Source: Cellvibrio japonicus Ueda107 (lineage in GTDB: Bacteria > Pseudomonadota > Gammaproteobacteria > Pseudomonadales > Cellvibrionaceae). Taken from it: a stretch of DNA of 64,000 nucleotides. A model generated the notes under the pieces. That model was not told the DNA's origin. It was given only the letters and a program-made list of their open reading frames with translations, and did not search any database. The stretch is taken from the NCBI RefSeq assembly GCF_000019225.1, contig NC_010995.1, positions 4,410,501-4,474,500 of the forward strand, in the 5' to 3' direction. Both the position numbers and the translations under genes were made by a program. This document shows positions 9,601 to 16,604 of the stretch, piece by piece (positions within the stretch are counted from its first letter, which is position 1; each line of letters starts with the position of its first letter).

Positions 9601-10403
9601 TCCAGGTACTGGAGCTGCTGGCCGATGCCGCCGCCCTGCCGGACCCGCGCCGGCTGCTGCGCCTGGTCAAACAGCGCCTGGCCGCCCAGGCGGATAGCGC
9701 CGCCCGCTCACCGGATTCCGGTGCCTCCACAACCGCAACTGCCGCCGACGCAGCGGACCCGGACGCCACCAACCGGGACACTGACCCGGCAAGGCGCCAT
9801 CCCCGGGCCAACCCGCGCAGCCCGATCAACCCGGCGTTTTCACTCAATGACAACAGCAACACCCCGGCAGTCAGTGACGATACCCCCTGGAAAGATGCCC
9901 TGCCGCTTCACAACGTCGGCCAGGTGCTGGCGGCGCCATTTCTGCCGCGCCTGTTCTCCATGCTCAACCTCACCGCCGAAGGGCGCTTTGTGCACCCCAT
10001 GGCCGCTGACCGCGCTGCGCACCTGCTGCAATTTATGGTGGATGGGCAAACCCGCGCCCCCGAGTACGAACTGACGCTCAACAAGGTGCTGTGCGGTATC
10101 AGCACCAGCCTGCCCCTGAGCGCCGGGATCGAGATTACCGAACAGGAGCGCAACACCATCGAGCAGATGCTCACCAGCATGATCCAGCACTGGAAGGTTT
10201 TGGGTTCCACCTCCATTGCCGGCCTGCGCGAAACCTTTTTGCAGCGCCAGGGCTGGCTGCTGCTGGACGAAGACTACTGGCGCCTGCAAGTGCAGGAGCG
10301 CAGTTTCGATTTACTGCTCGATCGCCTGCCCTGGAGCATCGGCATGATCAAGCACAGTTGGATGGATAAACCCTTGCGCGTTACCTGGCGCCATATTTCG
10401 TGA
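3597..10403 (+). CDS. Contractile injection system tape-measure protein (CIS_TMP type)
   Basis: A 2269-residue protein. The start is taken as the ATG at 3597, which overlaps the baseplate stop (ATGA); an in-frame GTG lies 6 bases earlier. The N-terminus (HSIDELVLDLGFSSRSFAQR, residues ~8-27) and the C-terminus (residues ~2090-2260, with LPLHNVGQVLAAPFLPRLF and an SLPLSAGIEIT...WKVLGSTS...FLQRQGWLL segment) match the conserved ends of eCIS tape-measure proteins. The protein is expected to fix inner-tube length during assembly. Between these ends lie long Ala/Pro/Gln-rich linkers, probably disordered, punctuated by three related modules of the type RHYLPSPELRQRLAL, followed by QRQLWALAIGLLL and LxxLSQxxAxLY segments. 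Its size is similar to Afp14-type proteins, but the linker content is high. It is followed by an overlapping ATPase gene. Confidence 0.82.
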   Translation: MKPWGRPQHSIDELVLDLGFSSRSFAQREETELVHWLSDELLPALNRLFDHYSPEPQLLRFDTLSFDFGPVPASDYRAHIQQQLLEQFAALIKPRLLPLSPAFNDSKPWTDFTQDATDTQDATPPRADLAWVLDNQAGSSGTNIIHNPKNQAINGEVAAIGGETTATDSNLPPPQTSSPERQRREAALHWLVHYLASGQLPAPGNRGAPATASHHPGTGKPPHHQLLELVLGDRDSTLALGQALRQLPSQSQLLARLLAQFTPAHWQALIQQLAPAAGPALALLHQAQQLHRQQPALAPQWQPHQGWSDVLGLAIQAPDTPQSLWIDRVITPLAAQSPLGLPRLLGEGLPDEQRLDGHLPSDSFPDELQRLPNLAPALAQALAARDTGAAQALPEATSGTTHATPSPADIAPISPQEPAQSAQLAAKSAATPPVQHTLATALLDANPAPLQALWQQYRPQSPNLLRSLLQHYLPSAELRQRLALTLPLPLLADMLLLLAPAAGSLVAHLPQLVVDQTGAGQAGAPSTDQQDIPQESRQRQLWALAVGLVLAQAPVAGEDRQQGASPVQQQAARVTPASPGTEGAHPETRTASGTPATQAVSPDALPTGADAMAGVSAGQDASASGDRELPISTQAYAPAMAPVDAVDPEYGATPTLPATPATIPALVRQLSQTQASLHQQPDGALEQRWHRLLEHARTTARTTPLATARGDVPGAGARESTPANIHRGAQPTLPSDTPGVTGAGAQPGRVVETPALRQAPGQPGPGTLDTAALPAEAHARQTDTGAPGESLAAQAVASPDALNPLALALVRGDYTRLVQDWAAAYSRQPDRLRQLLRHYLPSPELRQQLALAMPLVWLEQALALIEPTLANDLLPLMAALAYSASAGPGLEPAPAASALDSAVARRAVSANSDLADNPGASDAGMRDSEVHTTGTAQALEGEEDRTEAGDAETTAGQTATHPLLAENTQRQFWALAIGLLLEAAPATGPGAVENRRATASAAPDINPLGAAQASTEYASLSSLANSATAADKNPQAQPGQAEITATGSEAMVSLPEGTTAARIATDSNDNPLPPPQLLQQLSQAYAQLYHLEPDLLAKRWHILLQASRPVSPEQAPQEQVPPEQTLSGQGSPEAAGQLPTPANPPRHGLTPPAATGRERSGEVPALSPTDPAQALATTSPAQQAAVTGALRERADQPLPAAPPSPVLSASEFPPDSAEAPVTPAIAAGLEYPPTPAPDNPPSEPSSAINTTGLDPLAVALIRGDSTQLQQLWARAYPQQSPQLQQLLRHYLPSPELRQRLALTMPLPWLEDALHVLAPDLAGVIIRLQQHIARPDQLRGDNPFAALGNNHQKASTHQESAHQERTDREHLKQGGSQPEGADQEHGEPQSGGQEKREQENRAPIPDVAEIQRQLWALAIGLLLAPSTQRQEPFTPGNSAQDTTAARSAPADAAPDTGVSTGQQAADTSAPSRFTTSGEPGPDHTPHPMQANTHHQVPAVPAPASTQNAASLIAALSHQLARLYHLDAQALAADWQALAHPETSTAPVSPPPIPVSTPQVADSEAISGGLSGESQGEGGDMQRDNISPLALFDLCMRLKAGHVRWETLPDDARLLERLVHSYIQLSPLFAAEYRREFGEAVNQHEPPPAQQLAYYRQLLQQLLDESLIDLEELQASARLQASHPARSTAPASTTAFDSPLPTPADNTGDNPAPAQVTGAPAKVKEGTTPNNPPGATPRQPSPTAPLDAEDQLASHKPTAPLSAADTSSVASPATPGMATGIPTSRRQPLAGTPSAADVAPMANTPSGASTPAVAPASAVPSSAAFSAADASAASEPTAPKPAPTIPLSPPAPAFSASSAATHGTPSPVRPPSLSLTDLFANTAIAGAAQSLQAHIHQLLNQPGDTLTREWRQLLAARAHRQWLVDTLPGYLLHRIASHLGGDAYTRLEHWLRPVMESLVLLGLNSQTGALKQAQWNWVLAQLFSDGPPYRQDAAAAEGLAPAQLQVLELLADAAALPDPRRLLRLVKQRLAAQADSAARSPDSGASTTATAADAADPDATNRDTDPARRHPRANPRSPINPAFSLNDNSNTPAVSDDTPWKDALPLHNVGQVLAAPFLPRLFSMLNLTAEGRFVHPMAADRAAHLLQFMVDGQTRAPEYELTLNKVLCGISTSLPLSAGIEITEQERNTIEQMLTSMIQHWKVLGSTSIAGLRETFLQRQGWLLLDEDYWRLQVQERSFDLLLDRLPWSIGMIKHSWMDKPLRVTWRHIS
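4914..5096 (+). repeat. Tape-measure internal module, copy 1
   Basis: Encodes about 61 residues with the core LLQHYLPSAELRQRLAL followed by LPLPLLADMLLLLAP. It is related to two further copies downstream in the same reading frame. A QRQLWALAVGLVL segment follows at ~5200. Confidence 0.7.
6009..6197 (+). repeat. Tape-measure internal module, copy 2
   Basis: Encodes a copy with LLRHYLPSPELRQQLAL and a conserved (A/V)LxRGD segment before it. It is followed by QRQFWALAIGLLL and, after a linker, LLQQLSQAYAQLYHL. Confidence 0.7.
7362..7550 (+). repeat. Tape-measure internal module, copy 3
   Basis: The closest relative of copy 2: it contains ALIRGD, LLRHYLPSPELRQRLAL and MPLPWLEDAL, followed by QRQLWALAIGLLL and later LSHQLARLYHL. 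The whole unit (module, WALA segment, LY segment) therefore occurs three times, about 1.1-1.35 kb apart. Confidence 0.7.
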
Positions 10404-10420
10404 TCGACAGCGAGACTTCG

Positions 10421-11782
10421 ATGAACCCTGACCTCAGCCACGCCAACGCCCTCGCCCTGGAACAGGAACTCGCCTGGTTTGCGGCCGTGCTCGACCTGCG
10501 TTTTACCCATTATTTCGGCTCGCCCGACACCCAGGCCAGCACCCCGGATATACGCACACTCGCGCCGCCGGACCTGAGTGCGGATAACTCCGGCTACGCA
10601 CGCATCCTGCACGAGCATCAATTCGGCTTTGATGAGCGCCTGGTGCTGATCCTCTGCTTGATTCCCCACCTGCGCCCCCAGGCGCTGGATATTTTTTTCA
10701 CCCAGAGCCAGGTCACCGGGCGCACCTATACCGAATTCGGCGGCTGGCGCGGCAAGGCCCACAATGGCTTTTTACCGACTGCCGAAACTGCGGTGTTTTT
10801 ATTGGCCGGACAGGATTTGCAACGCCGTTTCAGCGCGCTGCAATTGTTCGACGAGCAACACGCGCTTTTGAAAAAAGGCATCCTCAAACTGGAACACCAG
10901 GCCAGCGGCGAACCCTTCCTCAATGCGGTGATCGCCATCAATACGGAATACCTGCATCTGTGCACCCACGGCCAGGTGCAAAAACCCGATTACAGCATGG
11001 AGTTCCCCGCCAAACTCATCACCAGCAAACTCACCTGGGATGATTTGGTGTTGTCACGCGAAGTGATGGAAGAAATCGATCACCTGCACACCTGGCTTAG
11101 GCAAGGCAGGCAACTGGTCAGCCGCTGGGGCCTGGAGCGCAGTATCAAACCCGGCTATCGCAGTTTGTTTTTCGGGCCGCCAGGCACCGGTAAAACACTT
11201 ACCGCCACGCTGCTTGGCGCCAGTGTAGGGGTAGATGTGTATCGCATCGACTTATCCATGGTGGTCTCCAAATACATTGGCGAAACGGAAAAAAACCTCG
11301 CCGGTGTATTCGACCAGGCGCAAAACAAAAACTGGATTTTATTTTTCGACGAAGCCGACGCGCTGTTTGGCAAGCGCACCCAAACCAGCAACTCCAACGA
11401 CCGCCATGCCAACCAGGAAATCTCCTACCTGTTGCAGCGCGTGGAAGATTTTCCCGGGGTGGTGATCCTGGCGAGCAATATCAAAGCCAATATCGATGAG
11501 GCGTTTGCACGGCGCTTCCAATCGATTATTTATTTTCCGCTGCCCGACGAAGTGGAGCGCCTGCGCCTGTGGCAAAACCTGCTGGCCAATACCCAGTTGC
11601 TCGCCAGCGATGTCGACCTGCCACTGCTCGCGGAAAAATACGAACTCTCCGGCGGCTCGCTCACCAATGTCGCGCGCTATGCCGCCATACGCGCCAGCCG
11701 CCTGGGGCGTGAACAGATTAACCAGGCAGACCTGCTGCAAGGTATCAACAAAGAACTTCTCAAGGAGGGGCGCACGCTCTGA
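10421..11782 (+). CDS. AAA+ ATPase of the eCIS locus (Afp15-like)
   Basis: A 453-residue AAA+ ATPase. Walker A is GPPGTGKT at residues ~253-260, Walker B is ILFFDEADALFG, and a classical second region of homology with an arginine-finger-type FARRFQ follows. This matches the single ATPase found beside tape-measure genes in eCIS loci (Afp15 family), thought to help particle assembly or length termination rather than sheath recycling. An in-frame GTG at 10400 overlaps the upstream stop; I prefer the ATG at 10421, but either could be used and coupling is likely in both cases. An N-terminal ~200-residue domain precedes the AAA module. The next gene begins within a few bases of its stop. Family assignment is strong; the start is less certain. 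Confidence 0.87.
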   Translation: MNPDLSHANALALEQELAWFAAVLDLRFTHYFGSPDTQASTPDIRTLAPPDLSADNSGYARILHEHQFGFDERLVLILCLIPHLRPQALDIFFTQSQVTGRTYTEFGGWRGKAHNGFLPTAETAVFLLAGQDLQRRFSALQLFDEQHALLKKGILKLEHQASGEPFLNAVIAINTEYLHLCTHGQVQKPDYSMEFPAKLITSKLTWDDLVLSREVMEEIDHLHTWLRQGRQLVSRWGLERSIKPGYRSLFFGPPGTGKTLTATLLGASVGVDVYRIDLSMVVSKYIGETEKNLAGVFDQAQNKNWILFFDEADALFGKRTQTSNSNDRHANQEISYLLQRVEDFPGVVILASNIKANIDEAFARRFQSIIYFPLPDEVERLRLWQNLLANTQLLASDVDLPLLAEKYELSGGSLTNVARYAAIRASRLGREQINQADLLQGINKELLKEGRTL

Positions 11783-11785
11783 TTG

Positions 11786-14700
11786 ATGATGAAACCTATT
11801 CCACGCCTGTCCCTCCACCCCTGGCTGGCCCTGATGCTGTTGTTGTGCAGCCTGCCGGCGCTGGCGCAAATCCCGGCCGGAGCCAAGCTCAACAAAGACA
11901 AATGCCTCGGCTACGAACTGGAGTACAAACACTATCCGCGCTCGCTGGTGATGCAGGTGCAGGGCGATTTGCATCAAATCTACCAGCAGGAGGCCGACTA
12001 CCAGGCCGATGCACAGCGCCAGGGCCAACCGCTCAACGACGGTTACCTCGGCCCCATCACCTGGGCGTGGATGCAACGCTTCTGCAAAAATTTTGCGCTT
12101 GCCGATGCCGATCAGGTTGCCGATGAATTACCAACCCGCCTGCAGCAAATCGCCGCATTTGCACAGGCCCACGCCGACACCAACCAACGCTTTATCAGCA
12201 GCGATTTTGCGCTCTGGGTGGTTGCCAACCCCAGCGCCTGCGAGCTGGACACGCACCTGGTACTGCGCACCGGCAGCGATGCGCAATTACTCGCCCTGGA
12301 AACCTGCTACCGCAAACCCGCCGCAGAGCCCGACATACCTGCCGAGCCGGGTGCCATACACCACGCCCATACGCGCTATGTGCTGCGCGAAGACGATTAC
12401 GCGGTGATGGCCGATTCATCACTGCAGGTTGCGCTGGTCAAACCGCTGATCGGCCAATCCTATCCCGATCGCACCAGCGCCAGCGCTGCCCTGGCCGATG
12501 CGCTCAAAACCCTGCCGCCGGAGCAGGCGCAGGCACTCAGCCAAAACCTGCTGCGCCACCTGGAGTCGCGCCTGCAATACGTCTTAAGTGATGAAGTCCT
12601 CAACAGCTTGTACCAATCCGGTATTGGCGATGAACTCTTTGCCGAGCTGCAAGCCCTGCCCGACAAAACCTTTGATGACAAAGCCACACTGGACAAAGCC
12701 GTTAATGCCGCCCTTGAAAAAGCGCAGCAAGCAATCAACAGTGCCGCTGCACCGACGGCAGATGCCAATGCCGGCCAAGCACCTGCCACCACACCAACCC
12801 AGGATGCCGCCAGTTCAGCCGCCGCCTCCACAGCAGCCGCACCGCTACCGGCACCGCGCCGCCTCAACGGTGCCGCGCTGCTCTTGCAAATCCAGCTTGC
12901 CAGCCAGCGCCAATCGCTGGTACTCACCGGGCAAGCGGCGGCTATGGCCACCAACCAACCCGATGCCTTGCCGCCGGAAATTATTTTGTTGCTGCAAAGC
13001 CTGCAGGATATTGAATACCCGCAGGGTGAACTGCTGCACCTGGCGATCCAGAACAAATTAATTAAAGGCCTGCAACTCTGCCGCACCGATAAATCCAATA
13101 CCCTGGATACGCGCATCACGCCCCTGACCGCCGATATTATGCAAGCGCTGGATGAGCGCTTGAAACTCCTGCTGCCCAGCACCCTGGGCATCGCCAACAG
13201 CAATAAAATTTGCAACGAAGATTTTTATACCCTGCTCAAAGGCGACTACAACCGCACACTGCGCCCGCTCATCGAACGGCTCTACAGCGAACCCATGCCC
13301 GAGTATAAGGACACCCTGATCAACTGGACGGGTGAAGGCTGTGGCTGTGTACCCAAGGAGATAGTCACGACCGCTTATGGACTCTACCCCTACTGGAATA
13401 CCACCGAGGATTTACAAACGTTTGATTTCAGCACCTTTTCACGCGTTGCCTATTACGGCTTGAGCGCTAATGACGCAGGACAGCTGGTACAAATCAAAAG
13501 TAATAGCCAGGCCAATACCCTGGTGCGCGATAACAGTCACGGGCGCAAGGAATTTATTGAAAAAGCGCGCCGCTATGGCAGCCATGTGGACTGGGTCATT
13601 GAAAAAGACTGGAGTCATTTAACCGAGCAGGATTTTGAGCGGGACACAGAACATATCCAACACTTATTCGGTAATTTACACAAAGAGCTGCTCGTCTTTA
13701 TCTCCCAGGAAATCATGGGGCCCGCGACCAGGTTGCGGCCACTCTATACCCTGGGCGCGGCCAACCGTCCCATCAATGGCGATGGCATCACACTCTACTT
13801 TACCCACTACCCCCGTTCTATTGTGGCGAAAAAACTGTTTGATGACTTTTTTAGCAAACTGAAAAAAGACCTGAAAAAATTCGACGACGAACGCAATCGC
13901 TGGCGCAGCATCAAGCAAAACACCTTTCTCAACCTGATGACCAGCCAAGCGGAATTTACCCGCCGCGATGGCGCCTTCAGCCATGCCAATATCAACCAGC
14001 TTTATGAAGTCAGTCATTACGATCGCGCCAATCTCTCGGTGCTTGAAATGCAGGAGGCCGCAGGCTCCCTGGTAATCCTGTTACTGGAAGATCCCTATTA
14101 CACCTCGCTCGATGAAATCTATGCGATCACCACCAGCCTGAGCCGCAACCTGATCGTACCGCTGATGTTCAACAACTATAAAAATGTCAGTCCCATTTCC
14201 AAAACCAGTACCACCAACAATCCCTTTGCCGTGGATGAGCGGGTGAAAAAACTCGCCTATGTGCACGAAAGCTTTGGCGGCGGTGGCTTCTGGCCGATTA
14301 CCTCGGCCACCGACCCAGCCTACAAGGTGTTCAACGAATATATCAGCCTCAATTTTGCCCCGGGCTATACAACGTCCATCTGGAATGACTGGCTCTGCGC
14401 CTATCGCTGGCTGCTCACCGGTATTACCAATCTCTGGTTGGTACTGAGCTTTGTATACCTGCTGATTACCTTCTATCTGTATCCGCAACAATGCCGGGAA
14501 CTGCCCCTGTTAATGCGCTGGCTACCGCACCCGGCCACGGTACTGCTGATCCTGTTGCCACCACTCAGCCTGTGGATCTACCTGTTATTAATCGACCCGT
14601 ACTTCAAATTCCTGACGCTCACCAGCCTGCTCAGCCTGGTGGTCATTGGTATGGCCATCTGGGCCGGGCTCAAGGCCGTCAAAGCCCTGCGCCAGCCCAT

Positions 14701-14821
14701 CCCCAATCGCAACCTGTTGTATTACCAAAAAAATGCCAATGCCCTGGTGCCCACACGCAACGACGCCAGCAACGATGAGGACGATGACAATGACGCCAAT
14801 CCCCCCCATCCGACGAGCTAA
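11786..14821 (+). CDS. Membrane-anchored envelope protein with peptidoglycan-binding-like and GH18-like regions
   Basis: About 1011 residues. The first ~28 form a signal peptide ending SLPALAQ. Residues ~40-100 resemble a peptidoglycan-binding fold (NDGYLGPITWAWMQRFCKNF). An Ala/Pro/Thr-rich linker (residues ~320-360) separates this from a central region starting YGLYPYWN and FSRVAYYGLS, reminiscent of the first strands of GH18-type TIM barrels; I do not see the full DxxDxDxE catalytic motif, so activity is doubtful. About three hydrophobic segments lie near residues 870-970, followed by an acidic Asp/Asn-rich tail. The start is chosen at the first of two ATGs just after the ATPase stop; an AAGGAGG lies ~20 bases upstream. 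Context suggests an envelope partner of the injection system, for anchoring or release. This is inference; the family is not firmly recognised. Confidence 0.6.
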   Translation: MMKPIPRLSLHPWLALMLLLCSLPALAQIPAGAKLNKDKCLGYELEYKHYPRSLVMQVQGDLHQIYQQEADYQADAQRQGQPLNDGYLGPITWAWMQRFCKNFALADADQVADELPTRLQQIAAFAQAHADTNQRFISSDFALWVVANPSACELDTHLVLRTGSDAQLLALETCYRKPAAEPDIPAEPGAIHHAHTRYVLREDDYAVMADSSLQVALVKPLIGQSYPDRTSASAALADALKTLPPEQAQALSQNLLRHLESRLQYVLSDEVLNSLYQSGIGDELFAELQALPDKTFDDKATLDKAVNAALEKAQQAINSAAAPTADANAGQAPATTPTQDAASSAAASTAAAPLPAPRRLNGAALLLQIQLASQRQSLVLTGQAAAMATNQPDALPPEIILLLQSLQDIEYPQGELLHLAIQNKLIKGLQLCRTDKSNTLDTRITPLTADIMQALDERLKLLLPSTLGIANSNKICNEDFYTLLKGDYNRTLRPLIERLYSEPMPEYKDTLINWTGEGCGCVPKEIVTTAYGLYPYWNTTEDLQTFDFSTFSRVAYYGLSANDAGQLVQIKSNSQANTLVRDNSHGRKEFIEKARRYGSHVDWVIEKDWSHLTEQDFERDTEHIQHLFGNLHKELLVFISQEIMGPATRLRPLYTLGAANRPINGDGITLYFTHYPRSIVAKKLFDDFFSKLKKDLKKFDDERNRWRSIKQNTFLNLMTSQAEFTRRDGAFSHANINQLYEVSHYDRANLSVLEMQEAAGSLVILLLEDPYYTSLDEIYAITTSLSRNLIVPLMFNNYKNVSPISKTSTTNNPFAVDERVKKLAYVHESFGGGGFWPITSATDPAYKVFNEYISLNFAPGYTTSIWNDWLCAYRWLLTGITNLWLVLSFVYLLITFYLYPQQCRELPLLMRWLPHPATVLLILLPPLSLWIYLLLIDPYFKFLTLTSLLSLVVIGMAIWAGLKAVKALRQPIPNRNLLYYQKNANALVPTRNDASNDEDDDNDANPPHPTS

Positions 14822-14831
14822 ATAATCGCGG

Positions 14832-14858
14832 CCAGCGCCCGCCGACGCCGGGCGCTGG
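14832..14858 (+). terminator. Strong hairpin between structural and cargo genes
   Basis: Perfect 10-bp stem CCAGCGCCCG / CGGGCGCTGG with a 7-base loop, just after the stop of the membrane-anchored protein. No uninterrupted T run follows directly, so it may attenuate or stabilise the message rather than terminate it fully. Confidence 0.55.
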
Positions 14859-14930
14859 AAAGTGATTGCAATTGTTTACTTTTTGCACTTTACTCAGCCA
14901 ATCCCCGAAGGAATTGCCAGGAGCCAGATC

Positions 14931-16580
14931 ATGAGCCACACCCATCAAACCCGCAGCCAGGAAACTTCGCGCAGCCATAACACGGGTAGCAAAGTTATCT
15001 CGCCGAAATTCGCCGACCAGCGCAGCAGTACCCTCGCACAACTGAAACAACAAGCCATGATGGGCAGCACCACCGCCCAACGCGCTGACATCCCCGAGCT
15101 GGAAGAAGAAACCCCCGCACAGGGAAAATTTGTCGCCCAGCGCGCCGAAGCCGATGGACTCGAAGAGGAGCCTGAGCCGGCCCAGTTAAAACCGACTCAT
15201 TCACCGCCACCGATACAGCGCGCTGAAAAACCCAACAACACCGGGCTGCCCAACCAACTCAAAGCGGGTATTGAATCGCTATCGGGCATGAGCATGGATC
15301 ACGTTAAGGTTCACTACAACTCCGATAAACCGGCGCAATTAAATGCCCATGCCTATGCGCAGGGCAGTGACATCCATGTCGCACCGGGGCAGGAACAGCA
15401 CTTACCCCATGAAGCCTGGCATGTGGTGCAGCAGGCGCAAGGGCGGGTAAAACCCACGATGCAAATGAAAACCGGCGTGCCGGTGAATGATGATGTGGGA
15501 TTGGAACATGAAGCGGATGTGATGGGCGCGAAAGCAATGAATATAACTAGCAATTCCACTCCTGGCACAACCCAGCTTTATGTTATTCCTACAGCGTCAA
15601 ATAATGTATTACAGGGTGCGTTTACTGGCGTGCCTTTGGTAGTACCGCACAATCCGGTTAATGTAGCCTATCATGGACACCAGTTTAATAATGGTGGAAC
15701 CAGAGCAAATACTGGTTGCGGGACAAACAACACCATTATCACGGCAGGAGAAAAAAAGAATTCAGGAAGCTCATTACCGGGAAGCCCAAGCGGTATGCAG
15801 CATTACCAATACAGCTATAGTCGCACAGGTGGGCTGGTAAGAGATCCTGCATTAAATCAGGCATCAACACGTATCCATCTGATTAATCACCGACTGGAAA
15901 ATTCCGCTAACACTCAGGCAACGGCTGGCAATATTTTATTAGGTAGCAAGCGAGCCAATAATCCAACCCACCTGCATAATGTAGAAAATTATGTCATCAA
16001 AGCATTAAGTGCATCCTCTCAAGAAAATGCTACCTATCAAGCAACGATAGCCAATGCAACAACCCTCACTGATGCAGATATAGGTGGAAATGTTACTTAT
16101 TGGGATAGATCCAATACGCCAAGCACGACCGTATTACCTGCGTATCATTTAACAGACGGATGGTTAGATAAAAACGGACAAGTTACAAGAACACCTACTA
16201 CTGGCAGTGCCACGAAAAAAATTAAGCATCAAAATGGAACATCATCAACCGTTCCTGTTCCTGATGGATATTTTGTACGGCCTTCCATATTTTTACCCCA
16301 ACATTTATGGCTTGAATATAACGTAACTGCAAACTATGGTGCCACGCCCGCTTTTGTACAAAACAACATAAACCATGAAAGAACGCAAAATGGTGGTGGA
16401 TTAAACCCAACAAACCAGGTGCTAGAAAATAACATTCAACATTTTGAAACCAGCTGGAAAGACGATGCATTCCCTTCCAGCTTCACCTCAAATGCCAGTT
16501 ACTATATTGCTTCATGGATACCTGGCTCACCCTATCATCAAGTAAATGAAGCACCTGAGACGATACAGACAGATACATAG
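14931..16580 (+). CDS. DUF4157 eCIS cargo protein 1, putative nuclease-like C-terminal toxin domain
   Basis: A 549-residue protein without a signal peptide. The start is the ATG preceded by CCAGGAG at 14917-14923; an upstream in-frame ATG at 14862 lacks this. Residues 24-44 carry the leader shared by all four neighbouring cargo genes (SPKFADQRSSTLAQLKQQ). A Pro/Glu-rich spacer follows, then the DUF4157 domain (~102-199) with HEAWH at 160-164 and a later LEHEADVMG, which together look like a zincin metallopeptidase site. The C-terminal ~340 residues differ from the paralogues; the segment HLINHRLEN...NILLG...ANNPTHLHNVE resembles nuclease-type toxin domains with an H-L-x-N...A-N-x-x-H...V-E pattern. 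DUF4157 proteins are known to be enriched next to eCIS loci. I infer an injected effector; the toxin activity is only a pattern match. Confidence 0.75.
   Translation: MSHTHQTRSQETSRSHNTGSKVISPKFADQRSSTLAQLKQQAMMGSTTAQRADIPELEEETPAQGKFVAQRAEADGLEEEPEPAQLKPTHSPPPIQRAEKPNNTGLPNQLKAGIESLSGMSMDHVKVHYNSDKPAQLNAHAYAQGSDIHVAPGQEQHLPHEAWHVVQQAQGRVKPTMQMKTGVPVNDDVGLEHEADVMGAKAMNITSNSTPGTTQLYVIPTASNNVLQGAFTGVPLVVPHNPVNVAYHGHQFNNGGTRANTGCGTNNTIITAGEKKNSGSSLPGSPSGMQHYQYSYSRTGGLVRDPALNQASTRIHLINHRLENSANTQATAGNILLGSKRANNPTHLHNVENYVIKALSASSQENATYQATIANATTLTDADIGGNVTYWDRSNTPSTTVLPAYHLTDGWLDKNGQVTRTPTTGSATKKIKHQNGTSSTVPVPDGYFVRPSIFLPQHLWLEYNVTANYGATPAFVQNNINHERTQNGGGLNPTNQVLENNIQHFETSWKDDAFPSSFTSNASYYIASWIPGSPYHQVNEAPETIQTDT
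15234..15526 (+). repeat. DUF4157 cassette, copy 1
   Basis: A roughly 290-bp block encoding NNTGLPNQLKAGIESLSGMS through LEHEADVMG. It is almost identical in DNA to the blocks at 16812 and 18106, while flanking coding sequence diverges. Confidence 0.85.
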
Positions 16581-16604
16581 CAGACATTAAAAAAGAGAAT
16601 GTAT

